This document shows, piece by piece, positions 23,872 to 31,477 of a stretch of DNA of 37,668 bases; position 1 is the stretch's first letter; every line of letters starts with the position of its first letter. The translations under genes and the position numbers were made by a program. Location: positions 1 to 37,668 of the forward strand of contig NBMB01000024.1 in the NCBI GenBank assembly GCA_002084765.1, written 5' to 3'. The notes under the pieces were generated by a model. The model did not search any database. It was not told the origin of the DNA and saw nothing but the letters and a program-made list of their open reading frames with translations. The stretch is from Candidatus Cloacimonetes bacterium 4572_55 (lineage in GTDB: Bacteria > 4572-55).

Positions 23872-24732
23872 ACTCTGGATTGTTGTTTTTCCTGGCGAAT
23901 CGACCAATCCTCGTAATATCTGGAGATTGTGACGGTACATATCATCCCCGCCAGGCGTCTCCAAAATCATCGGAAGACCCTGAAATCGAGAATCATTCAC
24001 CAACCGGCGAAACGGCTCTATTCCCAGACAGCCCTCTCCGATCTGCTCATGTCTGTCTACTCGGGACCCCAATTCTTTTTTGGAATCATTCAGATGAAAA
24101 GCCTTCAACCTATCGAATCCCACGACATCGCCGAACTCTTCCCAAACTTTGTCGTAATCCGATCGCAGATCATAGCCCGCCGCGAAAACATGACATGTGT
24201 CGAAACAGACGCCAAGCCGTTCTGGATGTTCTGATAGATCAATAATTTGGCGCAACTGCTCAAATCGATAGCCGATATTGGTTCCTTGTCCCGCGGTCGT
24301 CTCCAGAAGACCTACCGTCTGATACCCGGCGGTTTGGTCATGGACAACATTCAGGCTGTCGGCAATGACCCGAACTCCCCAGTCCTCTCCTTTTTTCAGA
24401 TGCGATCCGGGATGAAACACCAGATAAGGAATGCCGAGCACTTCCGTCCGATCCAACTCATCTTTGAATGCGACAAGTGATTTTTGGTATGTCTCTTTTT
24501 TAGGCGAGCACAAATTGATCAAATAAGAATCATGCACTATGACTGAGTGAATGCCGGATTTTTCTAAATTCACATGATACTGGGCAATTTCTTTTTCAGA
24601 GAGCGATTTTGTCCGCCATTGGCGTTGATTTTTGCTGAATATTTGTATAGCTTCGCATCCAATCGCGGCTCCGTTGCCGGGTGCTTTGGAGACTCCACCG
24701 CTTGTAGATACATGCGCGCCGAATATAGGCAT
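23851..24732 (-). CDS. nfo: Endonuclease IV, AP endonuclease
   Basis: A protein of 293 aa from ATG 24732 (GGGG seven bases before); an ATG six bases earlier is also in frame. It cleaves DNA 5' to abasic sites in base excision repair. The family pattern runs through the whole length: FGAHVSTSGGV at the start, VHDSYLINLCSP, VFHPGSH, LLETTAGQGTNIG, CFDTCHVFAAGYD, FHLNDSK, RVDRHEQIGEG and ILETPGGD, which supply the three-zinc ligands. It is the last gene of a minus-strand group with the receiver-cyclase gene (gap 10 bases) and converges on dusB with a 21-base overlap. Confidence 0.95.
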   Translation of the reverse strand: MPIFGAHVSTSGGVSKAPGNGAAIGCEAIQIFSKNQRQWRTKSLSEKEIAQYHVNLEKSGIHSVIVHDSYLINLCSPKKETYQKSLVAFKDELDRTEVLGIPYLVFHPGSHLKKGEDWGVRVIADSLNVVHDQTAGYQTVGLLETTAGQGTNIGYRFEQLRQIIDLSEHPERLGVCFDTCHVFAAGYDLRSDYDKVWEEFGDVVGFDRLKAFHLNDSKKELGSRVDRHEQIGEGCLGIEPFRRLVNDSRFQGLPMILETPGGDDMYRHNLQILRGLVDSPGKTTIQSSGYAAG

Positions 24733-24742
24733 TTCCATTCCC

Positions 24743-25846
24743 CTAATCCAATATTTGTACGATGTGATAAAGCGTCAAGGAATCGATGATACCTTTTATT
24801 TTTTTAGGAGGCATCCGCTCGGCAATCACCCGATTTGAAGTTTCGTCATAGGTCGATTGACTGATGATAATTTCTCCTTTCTGGGCAATGCTTTCCAGGC
24901 GAGAAGCAATATTGACGCTGTCCGCGATCACCGTATAATCCATCCGAGTATGCTCAGAGCCGATATTTCCCACCACTGCGTCTCCGGTGTTCACGCCGAC
25001 GCCCAAACCCAATTTAGAGAAAAGCGGATCATTGAGCTGTTTTTGTAAATCCCCGAACGCCAACTGCAGGGCAGAAGCGGTCTTCAAGGCTCGGAAAGCG
25101 TCGTCTTTATAGGAGATCGGCGCGCCGTAGAAAACCATCATACCATCTCCAAGAAACTTATCCAACGTGCCTTTATACGCAAACACCACTCGGGTCAATC
25201 GATCAAATACTTGGTTCAGAGCACTGACCACTTCAGTGGGAGAACGCACATTAGAAAATGCAGTAAATCCCCGAATATCAGCAAACAAAGTCGTGATCTT
25301 TCGGCTCTCGCCACCCAATTTCAGATATTTATCCGGGTTGCTGATAATCTGAGCCGAGACCTCTTCGGACAAGTACCGATTCAATATCTCGGATAAAAGA
25401 TCGTTTTTTTTCTGAATCTCTTCTTTTTGTCGCTGGACAGTTCGGTGGCTTTCTTCTAACTGCGAATGCAACTCCCGCATTTTCAGCAAGGATTTCAGCC
25501 GCGCCATCAGCTCTTCCCGTCGAATCGGTTTGGAAAGAAAATCATCCGCGCCAGCATCCAAACCTTTAACCCGGTCCCTCAGGTTGCTCAGTGCTGTGAT
25601 CATAATCACTGGAATAAATTGCGTCTTTTTGTTCTCTTTCAGTGCTTTGCAGACTTGGAAGCCATTCATACGCGGCATCATCACATCTAACAAGATAATA
25701 TCCGGTGCATGGGATGTCGCTTTTGCCAACGCGTCCGCGCCATCCACTGCCTCTATAAGATCATAATCAAGCTTTTGGTTTTTAAGGATAGCGGTAAGTA
25801 GCTTGCGGTTTACCTGAATATCGTCGGCTATTAATATTTTCGGCAT
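24743..25846 (-). CDS. Response regulator with class III adenylate/guanylate cyclase domain
   Basis: A protein of 367 aa. Receiver at 1-120 with Asp8/Asp9, phospho-acceptor Asp54 (ILLDVMMPRMNG), Thr84 and Lys107. A coiled coil (about 121-155) leads to the class III cyclase domain (about 175-365). Metal-binding Asp190 (FADIRGFTAFS) and Asp234 (FLGDGMMVFYG), Lys230, Asp309, Asn312 and Arg316 (VIADSVNIASRLE) are in place, so it should be active. Lys plus Asp at the base-recognition positions indicate ATP and thus cAMP as the product. Phosphorylation probably controls dimerisation. No cAMP receptor or partner kinase is in the immediate neighbourhood. Confidence 0.92.
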   Translation of the reverse strand: MPKILIADDIQVNRKLLTAILKNQKLDYDLIEAVDGADALAKATSHAPDIILLDVMMPRMNGFQVCKALKENKKTQFIPVIMITALSNLRDRVKGLDAGADDFLSKPIRREELMARLKSLLKMRELHSQLEESHRTVQRQKEEIQKKNDLLSEILNRYLSEEVSAQIISNPDKYLKLGGESRKITTLFADIRGFTAFSNVRSPTEVVSALNQVFDRLTRVVFAYKGTLDKFLGDGMMVFYGAPISYKDDAFRALKTASALQLAFGDLQKQLNDPLFSKLGLGVGVNTGDAVVGNIGSEHTRMDYTVIADSVNIASRLESIAQKGEIIISQSTYDETSNRVIAERMPPKKIKGIIDSLTLYHIVQILD

Positions 25847-25931
25847 ATTCTGAATACCAAGAAGGAGGAAGGAAAACGGATGACCTGCTACAATGATGTT
25901 GACTGATCTTAACGATCAGAATCGCCTCGAT

Positions 25932-26069
25932 TTAATGATACGATCGCAAGGAATTGAGAATCGCTTTGACCACGATGAACCCTACAATAATCAAAATTGG
26001 ATAGTAAATATAAGGATTGCTCGCAATATAACTCAACAGGCTATCAATATGAACTCTAATTTGATCCAT
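25932..26069 (-). CDS. Small single-pass membrane protein
   Basis: A frame of 45 codons starting MDQIRVHIDSLLSYI, with a hydrophobic stretch YYPILIIVGFIVVKAIL. The ATG at 26069 lies three bases after the stop of the zinc-ribbon gene, as expected for a coupled gene. No strong Shine-Dalgarno is visible. No family is recognised. Confidence 0.45.
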   Translation of the reverse strand: MDQIRVHIDSLLSYIASNPYIYYPILIIVGFIVVKAILNSLRSYH

Positions 26070-26072
26070 TTT

Positions 26073-26396
26073 TTATCCAGAGAAGTTTTTGACTTTCCAG
26101 GACTGAACCCACTGATCTTTTTTTTCCGCCGACCAGTGCATCGGAAGATAAAAAGCCAATTGCGCGCCCTTGTCCCTGACGATAATTTGCTCCAATTTAT
26201 TGTGGCAGGTATGACACACGATCTCAATTCCCTCGACTTTTACGTGACTCTGGCGACCGTCAAAAAAGCAATGATCACAGATAATATCTGGCTGCATGAT
26301 CTGCTTAAGAAGATCGTCCATATCGGAAGATTGATCCGTCGATTTGGGTCTCGACTTTCTTCTGCCTAATAAATTTTCGAAAAAATTCAACTTCAT
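26073..26396 (-). CDS. Small protein with zinc-ribbon-like CXXC pairs
   Basis: A protein of 107 aa with no signal peptide. It has a basic, polar N-terminus (GRRKSRPKSTDQSS) and two cysteine pairs in the middle, CDHC and CHTC, about 20 residues apart, which fits a zinc ribbon. The C-terminus is rich in aromatic residues (FYLPMHWSAEKKDQWVQSW). The CHTCH motif also matches heme-c binding by form, but without an export signal this is coincidental. It heads the group with the small membrane protein, cyclase and nfo. Its start lies only 18 bases beyond the terminator-like hairpin after tRNA-Gln. Confidence 0.55.
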   Translation of the reverse strand: MKLNFFENLLGRRKSRPKSTDQSSDMDDLLKQIMQPDIICDHCFFDGRQSHVKVEGIEIVCHTCHNKLEQIIVRDKGAQLAFYLPMHWSAEKKDQWVQSWKVKNFSG

Positions 26397-26414
26397 TTAT
26401 ATACCTGAAAAAAG

Positions 26415-26457
26415 TTAAACCCGTCCTAAATCCCTATATTGGTTAGAACGGGTTTAA
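26415..26457 (-). terminator. Intrinsic terminator after tRNA-Gln, symmetric
   Basis: TTAAACCCGT and ACGGGTTTAA pair perfectly over ten bases, with further CTAA/TTAG pairing after one mismatch. A run of six T follows on either strand. In the minus direction it starts six bases after the tRNA 3' end. It lies 18 bases before the zinc-ribbon gene. Confidence 0.8.
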
Positions 26458-26462
26458 TTTTT

Positions 26463-26537
26463 TGGCTGGGGCGGATGGGATCGAACCATCGCATGCCGGG
26501 ACCAAAACCCGGTGCCTTACCACTTGGCTACGCCCCA
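26463..26537 (-). tRNA. trnQ: tRNA-Gln (anticodon TTG)
   Basis: A 75-base cloverleaf on the minus strand. Acceptor TGGGGCG pairs with CGCCCCA. The anticodon stem CCGGG/CCCGG encloses TTTTGGT, which gives anticodon TTG. The T arm contains GGTTCGATCC. The 3' CCA is encoded (GCCA). The sequence has the U1-A72 end typical of glutamine tRNA. Confidence 0.97.
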
Positions 26538-26601
26538 ATTGACAAAATTATTATCAGAAGATATCGAAATCAAACCTCCGATACCCAACATCCTTTTTAC
26601 C

Positions 26602-26630
26602 AAAATAGATTTTTTACCCTTTCCTGTCAA
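26602..26630 (-). promoter_or_regulatory. Promoter of tRNA-Gln
   Basis: On the minus strand a consensus TTGACA (26630-26625), a 17-base spacer and TATTTT (26607-26602). It lies about 65 bases before the tRNA. The same -10 TATTTT with 17-base spacing occurs at 4703-4731 and 22441-22469. Confidence 0.55.
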
Positions 26631-26708
26631 GAAAATTATGAACAAATTCCGATAAACTTTGCAGAAAATGTGTGATCTTTGAGACTGAACAACTTATGTC
26701 GAGAAGCT

Positions 26709-27038
26709 CTACCAATTTTGACGTATGGGCCGGTCGTCGTATAAATCCACATGATCTGATTGCATCCGGGAGCGAGGCTCATAATACTCCAGCTCGAAAC
26801 GAACCTCTTTACGGATATGAAACGGGCGAATTCCGCGAGCCAGGTGATCCGCGCCGAAACGAGAAGCTGGGCGTGATCGCTGACCCAGAACCTCTGTTTC
26901 ATCTAAAAAAATTACCCTTTGATTGGGAATCCAACTGGGTTTTTGCACTTCGGAATTTTCCTGTTCCCCACTGATTTGTCCCGTCGCGAAAAACAAACAG
27001 ATCATCAGCACTCCGAGAGCGCATAGTTTCTTACTCAT
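26709..27038 (-). CDS. Small exported protein of unknown function
   Basis: A protein of 109 aa. A signal peptide (1-24, LCALGVLMICLFFATGQISG) is followed by a short mature part of about 85 residues that is rich in charged residues and Arg (VLGQRSRPASRF, RKEVRFELEYYEP). The start has a perfect AAGGAGG. It follows the TPR protein gene by 27 bases and belongs to that operon. No known family is recognised. A periplasmic or outer-membrane accessory of the TPR protein is the simplest guess. Confidence 0.65.
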   Translation of the reverse strand: MSKKLCALGVLMICLFFATGQISGEQENSEVQKPSWIPNQRVIFLDETEVLGQRSRPASRFGADHLARGIRPFHIRKEVRFELEYYEPRSRMQSDHVDLYDDRPIRQNW

Positions 27039-27065
27039 GGCGATTTCCTCCTTATTTTATCCGTA

Positions 27066-28379
27066 TTAATTGCCTTTTGAGGCGCGCTCTGATTTAGACA
27101 GAAGACTCATCCGGAGCTGCGCCTTTGCTCGTCCATATTCCGCCTCAATCAACAATGGAAGTTCGCTTTCTCTCTGGTTCAGCATATTGGATAATTTCTC
27201 GATTGTCGCAAAATCAAAATCAATCCGATCCCGGCGACTCGAAATTTCTCGAGCAAAATGGACAGCTTCTTCATCGCTGGATTCGACCAGTCGCGCCTCT
27301 AACTCGACCAACTTCCGCCTCTGTTCAGATAGCTTTTTCCCTTCCTCTTCCAGCGCGATTCGTTGAGCGAGAATACTGTCCGCGGTCACATATTTGCCGA
27401 ACATGTCCAAAAATTCATCGAATGAGCGAATCGCTTGATCGAAATTATTTCGATATAAGCTCACGATCCCGTTCAGGAAACGCGCCTCGGAGATTGCCGG
27501 ATGCGCGCTATAATCGGAAAATATCATTTGCAGTTGACCATGAGCCAAGTCGTATTGCTCCGTCAAAAAATAGAGCCATGCCAAACCCAGGGTCTGGTCT
27601 GCGCCAAAAAGCGACATGTTTTCCAATTCCTGATAATAACGAATCGACTGCTCATAATCGTGATGGTCAAAATAAAGCAGTGCCAATTTATATCGAGCTT
27701 TGTCTTTTATCATCAATATCTCGTCCAATTTGTCCCGCATATCGATCTGAAAATCTGCGGCTTGTTGAAACAATTCCGCGGCGAGTTGATCCTCTTTTTT
27801 CTCCAGAGCGATAATTCCAGACAGGTAGAGCGCGTAACACTTTGAAGTTCCAAATATTTGATGATAATTAAGATAGGCGGTAGCAAATTCTTTCTCTCCC
27901 ACCAAATAGAAATATTCGGCAATGGCAAATGTCGCTTCCGATAAAAAATAACGATCTGGGTCGCTCATGGAAAAGGCGGCGTATAACTCTTGCGCTTTTT
28001 CGATTTCCCCCAGACTAATTTTTGTTTTGATCCAATTCAAATAAAGGTCGTTCAGCAATCTGCCCCGGCGATATTGGGGAAGCTCCGCGTGCACATCGAA
28101 GAAAAGATTGTCCGCGTCTCTGTAGCGATACAGGCGGAGATAGCAGACCCCAGCCTGTATTTTTGCTTCTGTTGCTAAGTAACTATCTGGGTAGCGGTTG
28201 GCGCATTTTTCAAACTGCCGGGCAGCCGCGTAATAGAGCTTTTGATCAAGAAAATAGCCGGCGCGATCAAATAGAACCGCGACAGGATCGTAATCTCTTG
28301 GAAAATAGATGCGTTCGCCAGCGACAGACAAGACATTGAGCACAGCCATAAGAAAAATCACACACATAAATTTTTTCAT
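27066..28379 (-). CDS. Exported TPR-repeat protein
   Basis: A protein of 437 aa. A signal peptide (1-21, MCVIFLMAVLNVLSVAG) is followed by multiple TPR/Sel1-like helix pairs from about 35 to 345 (FLDQKLYYAAARQFEKCANR, YLFEATFAIAE-like segments, LNGIVSLYRNNFDQAIRSF). The C-terminus (about 350-437) is a charged coiled coil (EEEGKKLSEQRRKLVELEAR). The start ATG overlaps the stop of the upstream outer-membrane-like gene (ATGA), with GGAGG before it. It resembles YbgF/BamD-like periplasmic scaffolds in layout but no specific family is identified. Confidence 0.8.
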   Translation of the reverse strand: MKKFMCVIFLMAVLNVLSVAGERIYFPRDYDPVAVLFDRAGYFLDQKLYYAAARQFEKCANRYPDSYLATEAKIQAGVCYLRLYRYRDADNLFFDVHAELPQYRRGRLLNDLYLNWIKTKISLGEIEKAQELYAAFSMSDPDRYFLSEATFAIAEYFYLVGEKEFATAYLNYHQIFGTSKCYALYLSGIIALEKKEDQLAAELFQQAADFQIDMRDKLDEILMIKDKARYKLALLYFDHHDYEQSIRYYQELENMSLFGADQTLGLAWLYFLTEQYDLAHGQLQMIFSDYSAHPAISEARFLNGIVSLYRNNFDQAIRSFDEFLDMFGKYVTADSILAQRIALEEEGKKLSEQRRKLVELEARLVESSDEEAVHFAREISSRRDRIDFDFATIEKLSNMLNQRESELPLLIEAEYGRAKAQLRMSLLSKSERASKGN

Positions 28380-29305
28380 CGGCTTTCCTCCCGAGCCTGG
28401 AAACCCTTTAGCAAGAGTCGCAGCGCGTCGATATCCTGTTTGGTCAAAGCGCGTCTCGCCTTGATCTCAGAAAATTCGCTATCCTCCTCGCTTGGATCGA
28501 TATGCTCCAAGCGCACTTTGCTAAGACAGCTCGACTGTCCAGGAAACAAGGCTTTGGTCAGCCCGATTGAGATACCAACGCCTTTGTGAGTCGAGCGATA
28601 CAAGGTTTTCTCATCCTGACCGGAAAAGTTATAAGTCAAGCCGATTCCAAGAGAGGTATTCCAACCAATTGAGAGACGTGTGCCGAGCGAGGCGTAAAAG
28701 CGGCTTTCGATAAAAGAGGCATAGTCAAAATCAAGATAGGAGCGGAAATAAAATTCGCCAAATATGACCGAACTCGAAATTGCCAGCTTTATTCCAGCTC
28801 CAGTTTCCAAAAAATCCTTGTTTGTCGCGTCAGACTCATTCTCCGCATTGTCCTGCGACATGTAGCCATAGTTCAGATAAAACTTTGTGGGTAAATCAAA
28901 AAAATCCGGTGCCAGCACATGGATAAACCGCAGTCCCACAATCGACTTTTCCTTGCCTGAAAGCGGCAGCCGTATGATCGGCATTAATCCAAGATGATGA
29001 CCCAAAAAAGGCGGGTCTCCGATCTTCAAGCTGAAACTCATCCGAGGGGTCGCAGAGTCGGTATTGTCCATTGCCGCGACAAAATCGACATAATCGCTCA
29101 AGCCAAATGCAAACGAGGCGTCGGTTTGCGCCCGAGACTTCCCAGCGATAACAAAGCCGCGGACTGACGCTGCCCATTTGCCAAAAGTTTCCGGCGACGA
29201 GACGTACATGAGGTCCCGGCTGTGATGCAGGGATTGTGCGGAAGAATTTGAAAATAAAGCGGATAGGATTAAAAATGAAGCGAGAAAAAAAATGAATTTT
29301 CGCAT
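28376..29305 (-). CDS. Outer-membrane-like beta-barrel protein of unknown function
   Basis: ATG 29305 is chosen because a GGGGGTG site lies before it and a signal peptide follows (RKFIFFLASFLILSALFSNSSAQ); the frame is open further upstream but without a signal. The protein is 310 aa. The mature part alternates hydrophobic and polar residues in the manner of a small barrel (FGEFYFRSYLDFDYASF, YASLGTRLSIGWNTSLGIG). The C-terminal 40 residues are helical and charged, with no terminal aromatic residue, and resemble a periplasmic tail (ALTKQDIDALRLLLKGF). It heads a three-gene operon with the TPR protein and a small exported protein. Confidence 0.7.
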   Translation of the reverse strand: MRKFIFFLASFLILSALFSNSSAQSLHHSRDLMYVSSPETFGKWAASVRGFVIAGKSRAQTDASFAFGLSDYVDFVAAMDNTDSATPRMSFSLKIGDPPFLGHHLGLMPIIRLPLSGKEKSIVGLRFIHVLAPDFFDLPTKFYLNYGYMSQDNAENESDATNKDFLETGAGIKLAISSSVIFGEFYFRSYLDFDYASFIESRFYASLGTRLSIGWNTSLGIGLTYNFSGQDEKTLYRSTHKGVGISIGLTKALFPGQSSCLSKVRLEHIDPSEEDSEFSEIKARRALTKQDIDALRLLLKGFQAREESR

Positions 29306-29573
29306 GGTTACACCCCCGTTTTTTATGCTTTCCTTAGTGAATAACAAAATACATCTCAGGGAAAGCAATTGATATACCCATTTTCTTTTTAGCACCAACG
29401 GAGCCAGGTTTTTATACCCTATCTCCTTAAAAATCAAGGTATACAAGGCATATAAAAAAAACAAGGGCTTAGGGATTTCCAGCGATTATTGGTTATTAAC
29501 CTCCGATATTTCCGTAAATTGGAAAGTTGCTTAGGTGGTGTTTTTTAAATATCCTGAATCACGATTCTACGAA

Positions 29574-30014
29574 TCAAAATGTCGCCAAATCCACAAATTT
29601 TCTTATGACCTGAAAAAACATTCGCATTGCCGTTGCATCAACGAAAAGAGAATAGCTCCAAAATCCTATATGCGCCGAGACGATGAGCCAAAACACGATT
29701 TGATATGACCTCTTTTTATTTTTATGCCGTATTTTTTGTTGAGCGATCAACGCGCCTGGCCAGCCACCAAGAAATTCCCAGATGTGCAGGGCGACTTCTG
29801 ATATTCTCCATTGCTTATTTTCCGCTCGTTTTTTATCGATATAATAGAGCAAAAATGAGATAATACTCAAGAAAAGGTATCCGATAAATGCAAGAGGTTC
29901 CTTCTCTTGCCATCCCCAATAGATCGAGCATAGAAACGGAAAAAAAACGAAAAATTTTATTGCGTGAGATGCAAAAAATTTATTTTTTTGACCAGAAGAT
30001 CGTTTATAACCCAT
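29574..30014 (-). CDS. DUF1294 family membrane protein
   Basis: A protein of 146 aa with hydrophobic segments near 20-35, 40-58 and 105-125. The family signature is visible: YYIDKKRAENKQWRISE, then LHIWEFLGGWPGALIAQQ, then RHKNKKRSYQIVFW. In this family the module is often fused to a cold-shock domain; here it stands alone. Function unknown. It is separated from its neighbours by more than 100 bases on both sides. Confidence 0.85.
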   Translation of the reverse strand: MGYKRSSGQKNKFFASHAIKFFVFFPFLCSIYWGWQEKEPLAFIGYLFLSIISFLLYYIDKKRAENKQWRISEVALHIWEFLGGWPGALIAQQKIRHKNKKRSYQIVFWLIVSAHIGFWSYSLFVDATAMRMFFQVIRKFVDLATF

Positions 30015-30090
30015 CGTATCACCCTACCAATTTTTGTTGTGATCTATGAAAGTTTCCTTCTTATTTTCGATAAAAATTCAGCATAACTTC

Positions 30091-30134
30091 ATTACCAATT
30101 CTTAATTTGCGATAATCAGCGTAATCTGCGGATC
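30091..30134 (-). repeat. Copy of the dispersed ATCCGCAGATT repeat
   Basis: Read on the minus strand it begins GATCCGCAGATTACGC. It matches 34333-34376 at about 41 of 44 positions, in the opposite orientation. It lies in the 140-base gap between the RodA and DUF1294 genes. Internally it consists of near-tandem GCAGATTAC-like units. Confidence 0.85.
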
Positions 30135-30154
30135 TAAACAACTTTATAAATTCA

Positions 30155-31360
30155 TCAGGAGCCATTTTGCAGCCATTTTTCCTTTCGTTGAAAAGAGAAA
30201 ATCAGTCCGATTGAAAAAATTGTAGCGACTAAGGAAGATCCGCCGTAGCTGACCAACGGTAGGGGCAACCCGACGACTGGCAATATGCCCAGGGTCATGC
30301 ATACATTGATTGTGACTTGAGTCAATAGCATCACCGATATGCCCAATATGGCGCAGCTGGCGAAACGATTCCGCATCTTTAAGGCAATGTTGATAAATTG
30401 AATAAGAAGAAAAGTATATAATGTGAAAAAAATGACAGCACCCATAAACCCGAACTCTTCGCTTAAAACAGAGAAGATAAAGTCGGTATGTTGCTCCGGT
30501 AAAAAGGAGAGATTTTTCTGGCTTCCGTGCAAGTATCCCTTCCCGAATAATCCACCTGATCCAATAGCGACTCGTGACTGAATAATCTGATACCCTGCTC
30601 CCAGCGGGTCTTCGCCCGGGTTTAGTGTGGTAAAAATTCGTTGTTTTTGATAATCTTCTAAGTGTGTCCATAGAAGAGGCGAGAAGATACCGACAAGGGC
30701 GGTGATCCCGACTATAAGCAGGCTGTCAAAAAGGTCGGCTTTGCTCAGAAATAGGAGTCCAGCAATTAAGATCAGGTAGATCACCAAAAACCAACGGTGC
30801 CAAACAGATACAATCGCAACCGCAGGGACCATGATCAGTATGATTTGCAGTCCTGTCAATCCCCCCCAATAGAATAAAGCCAATACCGGCGGAATGATTA
30901 TCAAAGCCGTGCCGAGGTCTGGCTCAAAAAAGATTAATATCATAGGAATAAGCGCGATAGGCGATAGATAAAACGCTTCCGAAAGTCTGGAGAGCAGCCG
31001 ATCCCGTTTAGAAAGGAAATAGGACAGCATCAAGATGACCGAAAGTTTTGCCAATTCCGACGGTTGAAATCTCATGTCGCCCATGGATAACCAACGGTGC
31101 GTTCCTCCAACCGATGCGGGAAATATCAGTACGCCAACCAAAGTCAGTAATATGGTCCCATACAAAATGGGCGTAAAAAAGGCGATGGTTCTTGATGGTA
31201 ACGAATAAACGGCAATAAAACTGAATATGCCCAATATAGTCCAAATGATCTGTTTAGAGAATATTTCATATTGACCGCTATTGGCCTGGGTCGCGCTGAA
31301 AAGGATCACCAAGCCGCCTACGATTAATAGTATGAAGGAGATGAGTAACTTCCAGTTCAT
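30155..31360 (-). CDS. rodA: RodA-type peptidoglycan glycosyltransferase
   Basis: A protein of 401 aa with about ten membrane segments. It polymerises lipid II glycan strands for cell elongation together with a class B penicillin-binding protein. SEDS-family marks are present: GGTHRWLSMGDMRFQPSELA, FFEPDLGTALI (with the essential Asp), LGAGYQIIQSRVAIGSGGLF, FLPEQHTDFIFSVLSEEFG and GLPLPLVSYGGSS near the end. RodA is preferred to FtsW because of the FQPSEL and SVLSEEFGF wording and the overall length. The usual neighbours mreBCD and pbp2 are absent. It lies apart from other cell-wall genes. Confidence 0.93.
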   Translation of the reverse strand: MNWKLLISFILLIVGGLVILFSATQANSGQYEIFSKQIIWTILGIFSFIAVYSLPSRTIAFFTPILYGTILLTLVGVLIFPASVGGTHRWLSMGDMRFQPSELAKLSVILMLSYFLSKRDRLLSRLSEAFYLSPIALIPMILIFFEPDLGTALIIIPPVLALFYWGGLTGLQIILIMVPAVAIVSVWHRWFLVIYLILIAGLLFLSKADLFDSLLIVGITALVGIFSPLLWTHLEDYQKQRIFTTLNPGEDPLGAGYQIIQSRVAIGSGGLFGKGYLHGSQKNLSFLPEQHTDFIFSVLSEEFGFMGAVIFFTLYTFLLIQFINIALKMRNRFASCAILGISVMLLTQVTINVCMTLGILPVVGLPLPLVSYGGSSLVATIFSIGLIFSFQRKEKWLQNGS

Positions 31361-31384
31361 TTTTGTAATTCCGATTAAAAGTGG

Positions 31385-31423
31385 GCGCCTATCCAGTCTC
31401 TAAATCCGAGCCTGAATAGGCGC
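31385..31423 (-). terminator. Probable terminator of the second subtilase
   Basis: GCGCCTAT (31385-31392) and ATAGGCGC (31416-31423) pair perfectly, and CAG/CTG extends the stem after one mismatch. The loop is 15 bases. In the minus direction it is followed by CCACTTTT, a weak T-run. It lies 55 bases beyond the subtilase stop. Confidence 0.5.
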
Positions 31424-31477
31424 AAAAGCTAAGTGATACGCGTTCCGATCATTTCCTTAGTTCCGAAATTAATAGCC

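Noticed and set aside
25893-26369. Plus-strand frame of 158 codons
   Set aside because: Antisense of the zinc-ribbon and small membrane protein genes. The good Shine-Dalgarno near 25861-25870 on the plus strand leads only to an eight-codon frame.
26073-26396. CHTCH in the zinc-ribbon protein as a heme site
   Set aside because: There is no export signal, and the motif pairs with an upstream CXXC as in zinc ribbons.
26439-26675. Plus-strand frame across tRNA-Gln
   Set aside because: Its N-terminal part is the antisense of the tRNA, a common false call.
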